Shown: positions 40,780-51,260, counted from the stretch's first letter. The stretch: 64,000 bases of DNA from Colwellia polaris (GCF_002104515.1 NZ_NBOE01000002.1:186001-250000); one strand, 5' to 3'. The notes: generated from the letters alone by a model not told the origin. Translations and numbers: made by a program.

Positions 40780-43700
40780 ATGAGTGAAAACAAAGTGACG
40801 ATTTTCATTGATGATGTGCCTTACCAACTCAGTACTGACGATAATTTGTTGGCAGGTGTATTATCTGAAAAATTAAATTTACCTTATTTTTGTTGGCATC
40901 CATCGATGGGCTCTGTAGGCGCTTGTCGCCAGTGCGCGGTAACGCAATTTCAAGATGAGGCGGACCAACGTGGTCGTATTGTTATGGCTTGCATTACTCC
41001 TGTAACTGACGGTATGCGGATCAGCATTAAAAATAAAGCGGCAAGTGAATTTCGCGAACAAGTGATTGCGGCAATGATGACGAATCACCCACACGACTGC
41101 CCGGTATGCGCTGAAGGCGGCGAGTGCCATTTACAAGATATGACGGCAATGACAGGCCATAGTGTAAGGGAATATCAAGGCACAAAGCGCACCTTTAATA
41201 ACCAATATTTAGGTGAGTTAGTGGGTCACGAAATGAACCGCTGTATAACCTGTTATCGTTGTACAAGGTTTTATAATGACTATGCAGGCGGCAAAGATTT
41301 TGGTGTTTACGGTTCAAAAAACCAAGTGTATTTTGGTCGTCAAACTGGTGGTGCATTAGAGAGTGAATTTAGCGGTAATTTAGTTGAAGTTTGTCCTACA
41401 GGTGTTTTTACTAATAAAGTTTTTTCTTCGCATTATACCCGCAAGTGGGATTTACAATCTGCGCCATCTGTTTGTAGTCACTGTTCAGTGGGTTGTAACT
41501 TAAGTATTGGCGAGCGTTATGGTTCGGTGCGAAGAGTAATGAATCGTTATAACCCCGATATTAATGGCTATTTTCTATGTGACAGGGGCCGTTATGGTAT
41601 CGGTTTTGTTAATGGTGAGCAGCGAATTAGGCAAACTAACGGTATAGCTCAGCAATCACCGGTTGCCTTGACGAAATTAGATGTAGCGAAAGCTTTTTCA
41701 CATTTTAGACAAAAACAATTTATTGGTATTGGCTCTGCTCGCGCCTCACTAGAAGCTAACTTTTATTTGAAAAATATCGTTGGCGCAGAAAATTTTAGCC
41801 CAGGCTATAACGATGAAGAGATGAAAGTAGCAGCGCAACACACGCAATTACTCTCAGCAAATAAACCACCTAGCTTAATTGAAATTGAACAAAGTGACTT
41901 TGTTTTTATTATCGCAGAAGATATCAGCCAAACAGCACCAAGAATGGCCTTGTCTGTACGGCAAGCTCTGCGCAATGCCGCCAATGCTAAGGCAGCAAAA
42001 ATTGGTATTCCTTCTTGGCAAGATAGTGCGGTGCGCAACATCGGTGGTAAATTATTATCACCTTTGTTTTCTCTACAATCGACCACCACTAAACTTGATG
42101 ATGTTGCCGAACAAGCAATACTCTTATCTGTAACGCAAATATCTAGGTGTTTAGCTGTTTTAGAAGAACTAGTAAACCATGGCAATATTGAACTCAGAAG
42201 TATTGAAAACATAGTTAATGAGAAATCATTACTTGAAGTACTGAACAATTTAGCTGAAAAAGATCAATTAACTAAATTAGAGCAAAGCTTTATCGCATCA
42301 GTATATAAATCTTTGCGTAGCGCTAAAAAACCACTATTTATATCAGGCATTAGCGCTGTTTCTGCTGAATTATTAGCGCGTTTGGCAAGTGTTATGACCG
42401 CGCTTAAGCAACAACAAGAAATAACAGTACCACAATTAATTATTGTGCCGCCAAGTAGCAATAGCGTGGGGTTATTATCAATTGTAGATGCACAGTCTTT
42501 GTCAATTGAACAAGTTTTAGCGCAGCTTAATGAGCCTAATAAAGCCTATCAAGGGCTTATTTTGTTAGAACAAGAATTAACAACGTTTTCTAACACAGAA
42601 ATCACCAAGTTACGTTCATTAGCAAAAAGCCTGATAGTACTGGATCATTCAGAGCATCGTTTATCACGCATCGCCGATATTGTCTTACCGGTTGCTGCAG
42701 TCAGTGAAGGTGACGGGCACTATGTTAACTACCAAGGCAGAGCGCAAAAATTTGTCCAAGTACATCCTCCTACTTTGCCAATTCAAGAAAGCTGGCGTTG
42801 GTTAGATAATATTGCCGACATTATTGGAATAAAAGTCGTTAATGATGAAAAAGCACTAGATGAAAAGCAGTGTTTACAATCGGTAGCTAAAAACATCAAA
42901 TGCCAATCATTAAGGCAGTTACATCAGTTTTTTATCGAGACTTATCCTCAATGGTCAAAATTACTTATTGAATCTGATGAAAGCGATGAAAAAATCACAG
43001 CGAGAATGAGCCATAGAGCGAGCGGTCGTACAGCTCAAATGGCGAATATTAGTGTGCATGAAGCAAAAACCACTCAGAAAACTGATGACAACTTTAGCTT
43101 TTCAATGGAAGGACGCTCGGTAAAAAATGCCAGTGACATGCCTTTTGCTTGGGCTCCAGGGTGGAATTCGAATCAAGCGATCAGTCAATTTCAAGATGAA
43201 ATTAATGGCCAGTTAATCAATCATAAAAGCGCGGTATTTATCTCAATACCGAAGACAATAACTAACAATCCACATTGGCAATTACCTGAACAAAGTCAGT
43301 CAAGCTTTTCTCAAAGCGCAGAAAGCGGTACAGAAAGCGGTACAGAAAAAATCACAGAAAAAAGCACTAATATGCCTGCTCTGGTGACTTATGTGCAGCA
43401 AAAGCATGTTTATTTTAGTGACTGGCAAGCTGCACTAACCCCTGAATTTCAAATGCAGGCACAAAGTCATAAAATTTATATTAATGCAGATATTGCTAAG
43501 CAAGCGGGAGTGCAAAAGGGCCAATGGTGTCATGTTAATTTTTCTCTGACAAATAAGAAAATGCAATTGATTAGTCAAAGCGTTATTAGCCAAGTCAACA
43601 TTGTTAACAACTTACCTAACAGCCTAGTGTTTGGTAATTTTGCACTCTGCCAGCCCCTGTTATCGACTGTAGAAATGTCTATTACGCTAGCGAGTGAACA

Positions 43701-43842
43701 AGAAATTAGTGATTATTTAGTGCTGTTTAACCACAATATTTTGCAAGCTAAAAAAAGTAAAAAAGCAATATTAGCTAAGCTGAAAGAGCAAGATCAAACC
43801 ATTCCTATCCGCTTATTTTCGGGGGGACTCAATGATGGCTGA
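40780..43842 (+). CDS. nuoG: NADH-quinone oxidoreductase subunit G (long form)
   Basis: This is the largest peripheral-arm subunit, carrying several Fe-S clusters. Visible motifs are the 2Fe-2S ferredoxin start CWHPSMGSVGACRQC, the His-ligated cluster CPVCAEGGECHLQD, the pair CITCYRC and VEVCPTG, and a fourth site CSHCSVGC with a later Cys, which is cluster N7 found in E. coli but absent from many relatives. The molybdopterin oxidoreductase-like domain follows. At 1020 residues it is longer than E. coli NuoG (about 908). The extra length includes a low-complexity stretch with repeated ESGTE near residue 850. Its end overlaps nuoH by 11 bp. Confidence 0.95.
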   Translation: MSENKVTIFIDDVPYQLSTDDNLLAGVLSEKLNLPYFCWHPSMGSVGACRQCAVTQFQDEADQRGRIVMACITPVTDGMRISIKNKAASEFREQVIAAMMTNHPHDCPVCAEGGECHLQDMTAMTGHSVREYQGTKRTFNNQYLGELVGHEMNRCITCYRCTRFYNDYAGGKDFGVYGSKNQVYFGRQTGGALESEFSGNLVEVCPTGVFTNKVFSSHYTRKWDLQSAPSVCSHCSVGCNLSIGERYGSVRRVMNRYNPDINGYFLCDRGRYGIGFVNGEQRIRQTNGIAQQSPVALTKLDVAKAFSHFRQKQFIGIGSARASLEANFYLKNIVGAENFSPGYNDEEMKVAAQHTQLLSANKPPSLIEIEQSDFVFIIAEDISQTAPRMALSVRQALRNAANAKAAKIGIPSWQDSAVRNIGGKLLSPLFSLQSTTTKLDDVAEQAILLSVTQISRCLAVLEELVNHGNIELRSIENIVNEKSLLEVLNNLAEKDQLTKLEQSFIASVYKSLRSAKKPLFISGISAVSAELLARLASVMTALKQQQEITVPQLIIVPPSSNSVGLLSIVDAQSLSIEQVLAQLNEPNKAYQGLILLEQELTTFSNTEITKLRSLAKSLIVLDHSEHRLSRIADIVLPVAAVSEGDGHYVNYQGRAQKFVQVHPPTLPIQESWRWLDNIADIIGIKVVNDEKALDEKQCLQSVAKNIKCQSLRQLHQFFIETYPQWSKLLIESDESDEKITARMSHRASGRTAQMANISVHEAKTTQKTDDNFSFSMEGRSVKNASDMPFAWAPGWNSNQAISQFQDEINGQLINHKSAVFISIPKTITNNPHWQLPEQSQSSFSQSAESGTESGTEKITEKSTNMPALVTYVQQKHVYFSDWQAALTPEFQMQAQSHKIYINADIAKQAGVQKGQWCHVNFSLTNKKMQLISQSVISQVNIVNNLPNSLVFGNFALCQPLLSTVEMSITLASEQEISDYLVLFNHNILQAKKSKKAILAKLKEQDQTIPIRLFSGGLNDG

Positions 43843-44806
43843 TATATTATGGAAATTGTTTGAAATAACCATCATTATCGCCTTGCTTATTCCTATTGCG
43901 GCAATGCTGGTTTGGGTTGAACGTAGAATGATCGGCATTTGGCAAGACCGTCATGGACCTAACCGTGTAGGGCCTTTTGGGGTTTTGCAATCGTTAGCCG
44001 ACTTACTAAAAATTCTCGGCAAAGAAGACTGGATCCCACCTTTTAGTGATCGTTTAGTCTTTGTTTTAGCGCCTATAATTGGCGCGATGTGCGTATTAAT
44101 GAGCTTTGCTGTTGTGCCTTTTTCTCCCAGCATTGGTGTGTCAGATCTAAATATTGGCTTATTGTTTTTTCTGGCTATGGCTTCTCTTGCTGTTTATAGC
44201 GTGGTGCTAGCTGGTTGGGCGTCAAACTCAAAATATGCCTTACTAGGAGGAATGCGCGCCGCAGCGCAAACAGTAAGTTATGAAGTATTCATGGGCCTAT
44301 CGGTGATGGGAGTCGTGCTACTGACGGGGAGTTTTAATTTACGTGAAATTGTTTTAGCACAAACTAACGGTTGGCTTATTCAATCACAATTCGTTGGCTT
44401 CTTTATTTTTTTAGTGGCAGGTATTGCTGAAAGTCATCGTTTACCCTTCGACTTACCTGAAGCAGAAACTGAGTTAACTGCGGGCTTTCATACTGAATAT
44501 TCTGGTTTAAAGTTTGCGCTTTTCTTTTTAGGTGAATACTTAGGCGTAACCTTGATCTCAGCCATGTCAGTAGTGCTTTTTTTCGGCGGCTGGTTAATGC
44601 CAGAGCCGTTTGCTTCTTGGTTGCCTCCATTGCTTTGGTTCATTATCAAAATTATGTTTTTTGTGATGTTTTTTATTCTTTTAAGAACTTCTCTGCCACG
44701 CCCTAGATTTGACCAACTGTTAAAGTTTGGCTGGGTAGTAATGTTACCGCTAGCGTTACTAAACTTGTTAGTTACCGCAGTGCTGCGCTTAACGGGAGTA
44801 CTATAA
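43832..44806 (+). CDS. nuoH: NADH-quinone oxidoreductase subunit H
   Basis: This membrane subunit sits at the junction of the two arms, next to the quinone site. About eight transmembrane helices are present. Conserved blocks are ERRMIGIWQDRHGPNRVGPFG and the LPFDLPEAETELTAGFHTEYSG loop. It has 324 residues. The start overlaps the end of nuoG, with GGGGGG five bases before the ATG; the next codon is also ATG. A 57-bp gap with GAGGG separates it from nuoI. Confidence 0.96.
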   Translation: MMADILWKLFEITIIIALLIPIAAMLVWVERRMIGIWQDRHGPNRVGPFGVLQSLADLLKILGKEDWIPPFSDRLVFVLAPIIGAMCVLMSFAVVPFSPSIGVSDLNIGLLFFLAMASLAVYSVVLAGWASNSKYALLGGMRAAAQTVSYEVFMGLSVMGVVLLTGSFNLREIVLAQTNGWLIQSQFVGFFIFLVAGIAESHRLPFDLPEAETELTAGFHTEYSGLKFALFFLGEYLGVTLISAMSVVLFFGGWLMPEPFASWLPPLLWFIIKIMFFVMFFILLRTSLPRPRFDQLLKFGWVVMLPLALLNLLVTAVLRLTGVL

Positions 44807-44863
44807 CTATGCTGAAATTTTTACCCGTTCTCATTGTTAAAATTACTATTAGTGAGGGCGAAC

Positions 44864-45379
44864 ATGTTTAGTCAATTTCGAACTATGTGGTTAGTACTGA
44901 AACACACTTTCACAAAAGCCGATACGGTGCAATACCCGGAAGAAAAACCTTATTTAGCGCCGAGATATCGCGGACGAATTGTACTTACGCGCGATCCAGA
45001 TGGTGAAGAGCGCTGTGTCGCTTGTAACTTGTGCGCCGTGGCCTGCCCGGTTGATTGTATTGCTTTACAACAAGTTATTGATGATGACGGTCGCAAACGC
45101 GCTGACTTTTTTCGTATTAATTTTTCACGGTGTATTTTGTGTGGTTTTTGCGAAGAAGCTTGTCCTACCTATGCTATTCAATTAACACCCGATGTGGAGT
45201 TAGCCGAATATGAACGACAAAACCTAGTTTATGAAAAAGAACATTTATTAATTAACGGCCCGGGTAAGTATCACGACTATAGCTTTTACCAGCAGTCAGG
45301 TATTGCTATTGCAGGTAAAAACAAAGGTCAGGCAGAGCAAGAACGGCCGCCAATTGATATTAAAGGATTAATGCCATGA
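44864..45379 (+). CDS. nuoI: NADH-quinone oxidoreductase subunit I
   Basis: This subunit carries clusters N6a and N6b through two ferredoxin motifs, [15 protein letters not shown] and [15 protein letters not shown]. The block [17 protein letters not shown] precedes them. The ATG at 44864 gives 171 residues and the family-like start [16 protein letters not shown], with GAGGGCGA just upstream; the longer reading ten codons earlier is not supported. nuoJ follows after 54 bp. Confidence 0.96.
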   Translation: MFSQFRTMWLVLKHTFTKADTVQYPEEKPYLAPRYRGRIVLTRDPDGEERCVACNLCAVACPVDCIALQQVIDDDGRKRADFFRINFSRCILCGFCEEACPTYAIQLTPDVELAEYERQNLVYEKEHLLINGPGKYHDYSFYQQSGIAIAGKNKGQAEQERPPIDIKGLMP

Positions 45380-45433
45380 GTTATCGTAATTCGCTGCATC
45401 GGGTTAGCCATAAATTGGTCAAGGAGAAGCACT

Positions 45434-45964
45434 ATGTTTGAAAACGTAGCATCAATTGAGGGCTTATTTTACTTTGCGGGTTTAGTCGCCGTTATTGCAA
45501 GTTTAAAAGTGGTTACTGGCAATAATACGGTTCATGCCTTGCTTTATCTGGTGGTGTCGCTATTGGCCGTCGCTGTTTGCTTCTATTTAATGGGCGCGCC
45601 CTTTGCCGCAGGCTTAGAAGTTATTGTTTATGCTGGGGCTATATTAGTGCTGTTTGTTTTCGCTGTGTTGATGTTTGGCTTGGGGGCAGACGAAACAAAA
45701 AATGCACCTAAAAGTAAAAGCTTAGCGAACATGATGGGTGCCATGCTTTTAGCTGCCGCGTTATTAGTCGAAATTGTCGTTATTATTAATAATGCTGAAA
45801 TGCAACAAAGCCTACAAGCCAATGTTATTAGTTCAAAAGCTGTAGGTATTATGCTGTATGGGCCTTATCTGCTTGCTGTCGAAATTGCCTCGTTTTTGCT
45901 GTTATCTGGATTGTTAGCAGGTTATCACTATGCAAAACCTGATGCTACAGGGGGAGATCTATGA
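45434..45964 (+). CDS. nuoJ: NADH-quinone oxidoreductase subunit J
   Basis: This membrane-arm subunit of 176 residues has five predicted transmembrane helices. The conserved GLEVIVYAGAILVLFVFAVLMFG segment (the pi-bulge helix, with the Tyr-Ala-Gly-Ala core) is present. A good AAGGAG ribosome site precedes the ATG. It overlaps nuoK by 4 bp. Confidence 0.95.
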   Translation: MFENVASIEGLFYFAGLVAVIASLKVVTGNNTVHALLYLVVSLLAVAVCFYLMGAPFAAGLEVIVYAGAILVLFVFAVLMFGLGADETKNAPKSKSLANMMGAMLLAAALLVEIVVIINNAEMQQSLQANVISSKAVGIMLYGPYLLAVEIASFLLLSGLLAGYHYAKPDATGGDL

Positions 45965-46269
45965 CCACCATTCCTTTGTTCCATGTGCTTATTTTGTCTA
46001 GCTTACTATTTTTAATTGGTTTTGTTGGCGTAGTAGCTAGAAAGAATACGCTTTTTATGCTGATGAGTTTAGAAGTTATGTTAAATGCCGTAGGTGTTGC
46101 GTTTATTGGTGCAGGTAGCGTTTGGCAACAAGCTGACGGTCAAGTTATGTTTGTACTTATTCTTACGCTTGCTGCGGCAGAAGTAGCAGTAGGGTTGGCG
46201 CTGTTAATTCGTATGCAAAATAAATATCGCTCCTTAGATATTGATTTGTTAAATCAGATGAAGGGGTAA
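45961..46269 (+). CDS. nuoK: NADH-quinone oxidoreductase subunit K
   Basis: This small three-helix membrane subunit of 102 residues is MrpC-like. Conserved acidic residues needed for proton transfer are in LMSLEVMLNAVGVAF and LAAAEVAVGLALL. It overlaps nuoJ by ATGA and is 4 bp from nuoL. Confidence 0.96.
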   Translation: MTTIPLFHVLILSSLLFLIGFVGVVARKNTLFMLMSLEVMLNAVGVAFIGAGSVWQQADGQVMFVLILTLAAAEVAVGLALLIRMQNKYRSLDIDLLNQMKG

Positions 46270-46273
46270 CGCA

Positions 46274-48163
46274 ATGCTTTTAGCGAGTTTACCTTTTTAT
46301 CAGCTATTGAGTTTTTTACTGCTTATTACTTTTGGTAAAAAATTGTCTTGGCAGCTTGCCGCTATTATTAGTGTTAGCAGTATGGCGCTTACTGTATTGG
46401 CTAGCACAATATTATTATTTGAGTTATCTGCGAGTGAAAACCAAATACTAAACGTTAACCTTTGGCATTGGTTTGATTTAAATCATGCCCTAGGCAAGAG
46501 CCAAATTAATCTGAGCTTTTATCTTGATGGCTTATCCGCTGTGATGATTAGTGTAGTGAGTGGAGTCGGTTTTCTCATTCATTTATTCGCCGCTATTTAT
46601 ATGAAGTCGGATGAAAATTTTGCACGCTTTATGGCCTACATGAACTTATTTATTGTTGCTATGTTGATACTGGTATTAGCTGATAATTTAGTCTTGTTGT
46701 ATCTAGGGTGGGAAGGGGTAGGTTTATGCAGCTTCTTATTAATTGGCTTTTGGTATCATGAAAAAAATAATGTTTTAGCGGCTCGTAAGGCGTTTATAGT
46801 TACTCGCATAGGTGATACCTCAATGGCGATAGGCTTGTTATTATTGTTTAATTCTTTTGGTGAATTAAATATTGCCGCTGTCACAACACTTGTGCAACAA
46901 AGTAGTCATTCAGTTTCTGGCCTTAGTGTCGAGCAAACCAATAACATTTATTGGATTGCCTTATTGTTGCTAGGTGGTGCTGTAGGGAAGTCAGCACAAC
47001 TCCCCTTACAAACATGGTTGCCAGATGCCATGGCTGGCCCGACTCCCGTAAGCGCCTTAATTCATGCGGCGACTATGGTAACCGCTGGCGTATATTTAAT
47101 CGCTCGTATGCACGATATTTTTATACTGTCGCCAGAGGTAATGAATTATATTGCTTGGTTAGGCGCTATTACCTTATTACTAGCCGGCATTGCAGCACTA
47201 GCTCAAACTGATATTAAACGCGTTTTAGCCTATTCAACTATGAGCCAAATCGGTTACATGATGCTGGCATTAGGGGCGGGGGCATGGTCAGCAGGCGTTT
47301 TTCATTTAATGACTCATGCTTTTTTTAAGGCTTTATTGTTTTTAACCGCTGGTGCAGTTATTTATGCACTCCATCATCAACAGAATCTATTTAAAATGGG
47401 AGGCTTACTGAAGAAGCTGCCTTTTGAAGGGAGTTTATTTGTTGTTGGTTTAATCTGTTTAATGGCATTGCCCGGCAGTTCAGGTTTTTTCTCTAAAGAA
47501 GCCATAATTGCTCAGCTTTGGTCGTCTAACACGGCTGGGCCACTATTATGGTGGTGTGCAATTTTAGGCGCGTTATTAACCAGTATTTATAGTTGTAGGT
47601 TATTTTTTCTCGCTTTTATGGGAACAGCACGCTTTAGTGACAAAACGCATAGTGAAAAAAATATTTTGTTACGCAGTGCGTTAATTATTTTGGCCTTACT
47701 ATCACTTTTTGGTGGCTTGATCCCACTTGACCTGACGTTAGTCTTTCCTACCGAACTAGCGGCATCTATACCAGAAATATTAGAACCTAGCTGGTTACAC
47801 ACCTTAGCGATTTTAACTCCGTTTATTGGGATTTTATTTTCTTGGTTTTATTTTAAAAAATATCGAACTTCTAGAGTCGTTGGTAGCGAATATAATTTAT
47901 CAGCGAGTGAAAGTCGGCTTGTTGTCTTCTGCCGTCAAGGCTTGGGCTTTGATTCTTTATATTCTTTACTTTTTATTAAGCCTTATCAGTGGCTGGCGGA
48001 AAAAAATAAACACGATGTAGTTGACCAAGTTATTATGCTAAATGCTTGGTATATAAGCTTATGGCACGATGCGTTAATTATGATGCAAAACGGCAGTTTA
48101 CGCTGGTATTTAGCAGCCTTTGGCTTAGCTATAATGTTGTTATTAGGAGTAAGCTTCTTATGA
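46274..48163 (+). CDS. nuoL: NADH-quinone oxidoreductase subunit L
   Basis: This antiporter-like proton channel is the distal end of the membrane arm. Blocks YLGWEGVGLCSFLLIGFWY, GKSAQLPLQTWLPDAMAGPTPVSALIHAATMVTAGVYL and STMSQIGYMMLALGAGAW are visible. It has 629 residues and ends in a long amphipathic helix plus a last transmembrane segment, as expected. Its stop overlaps the nuoM start as ATGA. Confidence 0.96.
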   Translation: MLLASLPFYQLLSFLLLITFGKKLSWQLAAIISVSSMALTVLASTILLFELSASENQILNVNLWHWFDLNHALGKSQINLSFYLDGLSAVMISVVSGVGFLIHLFAAIYMKSDENFARFMAYMNLFIVAMLILVLADNLVLLYLGWEGVGLCSFLLIGFWYHEKNNVLAARKAFIVTRIGDTSMAIGLLLLFNSFGELNIAAVTTLVQQSSHSVSGLSVEQTNNIYWIALLLLGGAVGKSAQLPLQTWLPDAMAGPTPVSALIHAATMVTAGVYLIARMHDIFILSPEVMNYIAWLGAITLLLAGIAALAQTDIKRVLAYSTMSQIGYMMLALGAGAWSAGVFHLMTHAFFKALLFLTAGAVIYALHHQQNLFKMGGLLKKLPFEGSLFVVGLICLMALPGSSGFFSKEAIIAQLWSSNTAGPLLWWCAILGALLTSIYSCRLFFLAFMGTARFSDKTHSEKNILLRSALIILALLSLFGGLIPLDLTLVFPTELAASIPEILEPSWLHTLAILTPFIGILFSWFYFKKYRTSRVVGSEYNLSASESRLVVFCRQGLGFDSLYSLLFIKPYQWLAEKNKHDVVDQVIMLNAWYISLWHDALIMMQNGSLRWYLAAFGLAIMLLLGVSFL

Positions 48164-49602
48164 CTCTTACTTTTATTATGGTTGGCTTAATCATTGCTGG
48201 CTTACTTGTTTGGCAAGCTGAAAATTTATGGTTAGGCAGCGCTAAATGGTTATCACTTATCAGTTTAGTTTTATTGTCGACAGTGTTTGCAGTATTTGTT
48301 CTTAATAACAGTGTTGCGAATGAAGACTTTGTTCAATTACAAGTTTTGACCCGTGTTGCTTGGATCAAAACCTTTAGTATTGAATATGCCTTAGCGCTTG
48401 ATCAGCTAAGTATATTGTTAATCTCATTAACCTTGCTGCTCGCTTTTATTTGCGTATTGGTTTCATGGCGTGAAATCCAGCACCATGTCGGGTTTTACTA
48501 TTTTAATTTATTGTTATCAATCGCCGGTATTATTGGTGTTTTTGTTGCCGTAGATGTGTTTTTATTCTTCTTTTTTTGGGAGGTTATGTTACTCCCAATG
48601 ACTGCAATAATAGCAATATGGGGTCATGAAAAACGTCAGTTTGCCGCATTAAAGTTTTTTATTTTTACTCAGGTTAGCAGTCTGCTGATGTTAGTGGCGA
48701 TTATTGCCACTGCCTATTTTCATTTACTGCAAACGGGTCGATTAAGTTTTTATTACCCTGATTGGTTGCTGTTAGATATTCCATTGGAGATTAGTCAGTA
48801 TTTGATGTTAGGTTTTTTTATCGCCTTTGCGGTTAAGCTACCTTCAGTTCCTCTACATAGCTGGCTTCCAGATGCACATACGCAGGCACCTACAGCAGGA
48901 AGTGTATTACTTGCAGGCGTTCTGCTAAAAACCGGCGCTTATGGTTTAATTCGCTTTGTTATTTTTTTATTCCCACAAGCGAGTGTGCAATTTGCCCCAG
49001 TAGCCGCAACCTTGGCTGTGATCAGTATTCTTTATGGGGCAAAAATGGCCTTTGCACAACAAGACTTTAAACGTCTTGTTGCCTACAGCAGCATAAGTCA
49101 CATGGGGTTTGTAATGCTGGCATTGTTTGCCTTTAATACAATCGCTTATCAAGGTGCAATTATTACCATAGTGGCGCATGGTTTAAGCAGTGCCGCTTTG
49201 TTTGCTTTAGCAGGGATGATTTATCATCGTATTCATAGTCGAAGCTTAACCGATATGGGAGGTTTTTGGCATAGCGCACCTCGTATGGGCGGGTTTGCCT
49301 TAGTTTTTGCCAGTGCTGCTTTTGGTCTACCAGGGTTAGCCAACTTTATTGGCGAATTTTTCAGTTTAGTTGGCGTTTTTCAAGTGTTGCCAGCGTTCGC
49401 GATTGTTGCGGCTGTAGGACTTATTGGCTCAGCTATATATGGCATGGTGTTATTTCAATCGAGCTTTCAAGGTGAGCCTAAACACGTTATTACTGATTTA
49501 CAGCTGCGAGAGCTTCTTATCTGTAGCTCCTTGTTATTGTTGCTTATTGCCATTGGTTTGTACCCTATGCTTTTGCTTAAATTCTCATTCGGAGTTATGT
49601 GA
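48160..49602 (+). CDS. nuoM: NADH-quinone oxidoreductase subunit M
   Basis: This antiporter-like proton channel has 480 residues from ATG 48160. Motifs include FFFWEVMLLPMTAIIAIWGH, KLPSVPLHSWLPDAHTQAPTAGSVLLAGVLLKTGAYGL and AYSSISHMGFVMLALF. An extension of 38 codons into nuoL exists, but it overlaps the long nuoL helix and has no family match. A GGAG element precedes the chosen ATG. Confidence 0.95.
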   Translation: MTLTFIMVGLIIAGLLVWQAENLWLGSAKWLSLISLVLLSTVFAVFVLNNSVANEDFVQLQVLTRVAWIKTFSIEYALALDQLSILLISLTLLLAFICVLVSWREIQHHVGFYYFNLLLSIAGIIGVFVAVDVFLFFFFWEVMLLPMTAIIAIWGHEKRQFAALKFFIFTQVSSLLMLVAIIATAYFHLLQTGRLSFYYPDWLLLDIPLEISQYLMLGFFIAFAVKLPSVPLHSWLPDAHTQAPTAGSVLLAGVLLKTGAYGLIRFVIFLFPQASVQFAPVAATLAVISILYGAKMAFAQQDFKRLVAYSSISHMGFVMLALFAFNTIAYQGAIITIVAHGLSSAALFALAGMIYHRIHSRSLTDMGGFWHSAPRMGGFALVFASAAFGLPGLANFIGEFFSLVGVFQVLPAFAIVAAVGLIGSAIYGMVLFQSSFQGEPKHVITDLQLRELLICSSLLLLLIAIGLYPMLLLKFSFGVM

Positions 49603-49604
49603 TT

Positions 49605-51083
49605 ATGTCTATAGCAAGCAGTTCACAGCCCTTACTTACCATGACAATGGCAGCGGCGATATTACCTCAACTTATTATTGCTTTTGGTATTACATTAGCG
49701 CTTTTGTTAGTCGCTTGGAAAAGGTCACAGCGTACAATCGCACTATTTACATTTTTTATCTTATTAATGGCTTTATTAGCCAATATTAGCTTGCTCTCGC
49801 AGCCTGTAATTCAAGTAACACAACTGTTAAAGGTTGATGGTTACGCTACCTTTGCATTCAACTTAATTTTAATTGCCGCTTTATCTGTTCTTCGCATGAG
49901 TCATTGTTTTTTAAAAACGTCTCTAGAAGTGCATGATGAATACTACTTATTATTATTACTTTTGGTGCTTGGTGCTGGAGTGCTAGTGGTTAGTGACCAT
50001 TTCGCTAGTTTGTTTTTAGGTTTTGAGTTGTTAAGTATTAGCTTAGTTGGCTTAGTGGGTTATCACCGAGGCAATCAATATAGTGTAGAAAGTGGCTTTA
50101 AATACTTAATACTAAGTGCCACAGCTTCAAGTTTTATGTTACTGGGTATTGCTTTTATTTACAGTGTTGTTGGGGATATGAGTTTTAATGCTAGGTTATC
50201 AAGCGAGTTATTTGAGCAAGGCTTAGGGTTGTTCTTTCAATTAGGCTTGTTGTTATTCGTTAGTGGTATCGCCTTTAAATTATCTATTGCACCGTTTCAT
50301 TTTTGGACACCAGACGTTTATCAAGGTGCTCCTACGTCTGTTACTTTTTTAATGGCAACTATTTCTAAAATTGCTATGTTTGTTGTTTTACTTAAGTGCA
50401 TTATTGCGCAGCGCTATTTACTCCTCGAAAGTTTTCAAACCTTCTTAATATCTTTTGCCGTAACTTCGATGCTATTAGGCAATATTATGGCGCTTAAACA
50501 ACAAAACTTAAAACGCTTATTGGCTTATTCTTCAATTGCTCATATGGGGTATTTATTGATCGTTATAATTGTAACATCAGAGCAAAGCTTAGAGTTTACT
50601 TGGCAAAGTAGTTTGTTTTATTTAGCGGCTTACACGGTTGCCAATTTATCTATTTTTTTGGTGATTTCGCTCATTCAGCAACACAATATTCGCTCTGGGA
50701 ATCAGGAAGATATTACACTGCTTGATTTAAAAGGGTTATTTTGGCGTGCTCCAAGTTATGGCTTCTTAATGATACTTGGCGTATTGAGCTTGGCGGGAAT
50801 ACCGTTAACAATGGGGTTTATTGGTAAGTTCTATATTTTAAGCCAAGCCACTATTGCCAATGCGTGGTGGTTAATCTCCATACTTATTATAGGTAGTGGT
50901 ATTGGTTTAGCGTATTACTTACCGATAATATTTAAGGTTTTTTCAAATGTAGTGATAACAAGCCCAGAAGATAAAAAAATAAAGAGTCACTTTATAGAGC
51001 AAACTTTAATTTATAGCTTAATTACCCTTGGTTTAATTTTAGGTATTTTACCTGACATGGTTAATCAGCTTATTAGATCTTAA
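49605..51083 (+). CDS. nuoN: NADH-quinone oxidoreductase subunit N
   Basis: This third antiporter-like subunit completes the 13-gene nuo set. It is 492 residues from ATG 49605 (a GTG two codons earlier is possible; GGAG lies upstream). Conserved motifs are LFLGFELLSISLVGLVGY, KLSIAPFHFWTPDVYQGAPTSV and AYSSIAHMGYLLI. It ends 177 bp before the next gene. No obvious terminator hairpin with a T-tract was found directly after it. Confidence 0.95.
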   Translation: MSIASSSQPLLTMTMAAAILPQLIIAFGITLALLLVAWKRSQRTIALFTFFILLMALLANISLLSQPVIQVTQLLKVDGYATFAFNLILIAALSVLRMSHCFLKTSLEVHDEYYLLLLLLVLGAGVLVVSDHFASLFLGFELLSISLVGLVGYHRGNQYSVESGFKYLILSATASSFMLLGIAFIYSVVGDMSFNARLSSELFEQGLGLFFQLGLLLFVSGIAFKLSIAPFHFWTPDVYQGAPTSVTFLMATISKIAMFVVLLKCIIAQRYLLLESFQTFLISFAVTSMLLGNIMALKQQNLKRLLAYSSIAHMGYLLIVIIVTSEQSLEFTWQSSLFYLAAYTVANLSIFLVISLIQQHNIRSGNQEDITLLDLKGLFWRAPSYGFLMILGVLSLAGIPLTMGFIGKFYILSQATIANAWWLISILIIGSGIGLAYYLPIIFKVFSNVVITSPEDKKIKSHFIEQTLIYSLITLGLILGILPDMVNQLIRS

Positions 51084-51260
51084 CCACACTTAATAATTCA
51101 CTAATTTATTGTTCTTTTAACCAATATCTATTTATTAATAGACTTACTTTACATTGGGTTTTTTTAGGTTATTGATATTTATATTGTTTTTAAATGGCGC
51201 GATTTTTGATTGTATCAAGGAAACAATAAATTATTTAATCATCTACAAGGAAATTACCCA

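Noticed and set aside
41805-42461. Minus-strand ORFs inside nuoG
   Set aside because: Shadows of the well-supported nuoG frame.
44809-44871. Possible 20-codon ORF between nuoH and nuoI
   Set aside because: It overlaps the nuoI start, has no family match and is probably chance.
48046-48159. Upstream extension of nuoM into nuoL
   Set aside because: Lies entirely within nuoL and adds a segment with no similarity to NuoM; the overlapping ATGA start has a ribosome site.
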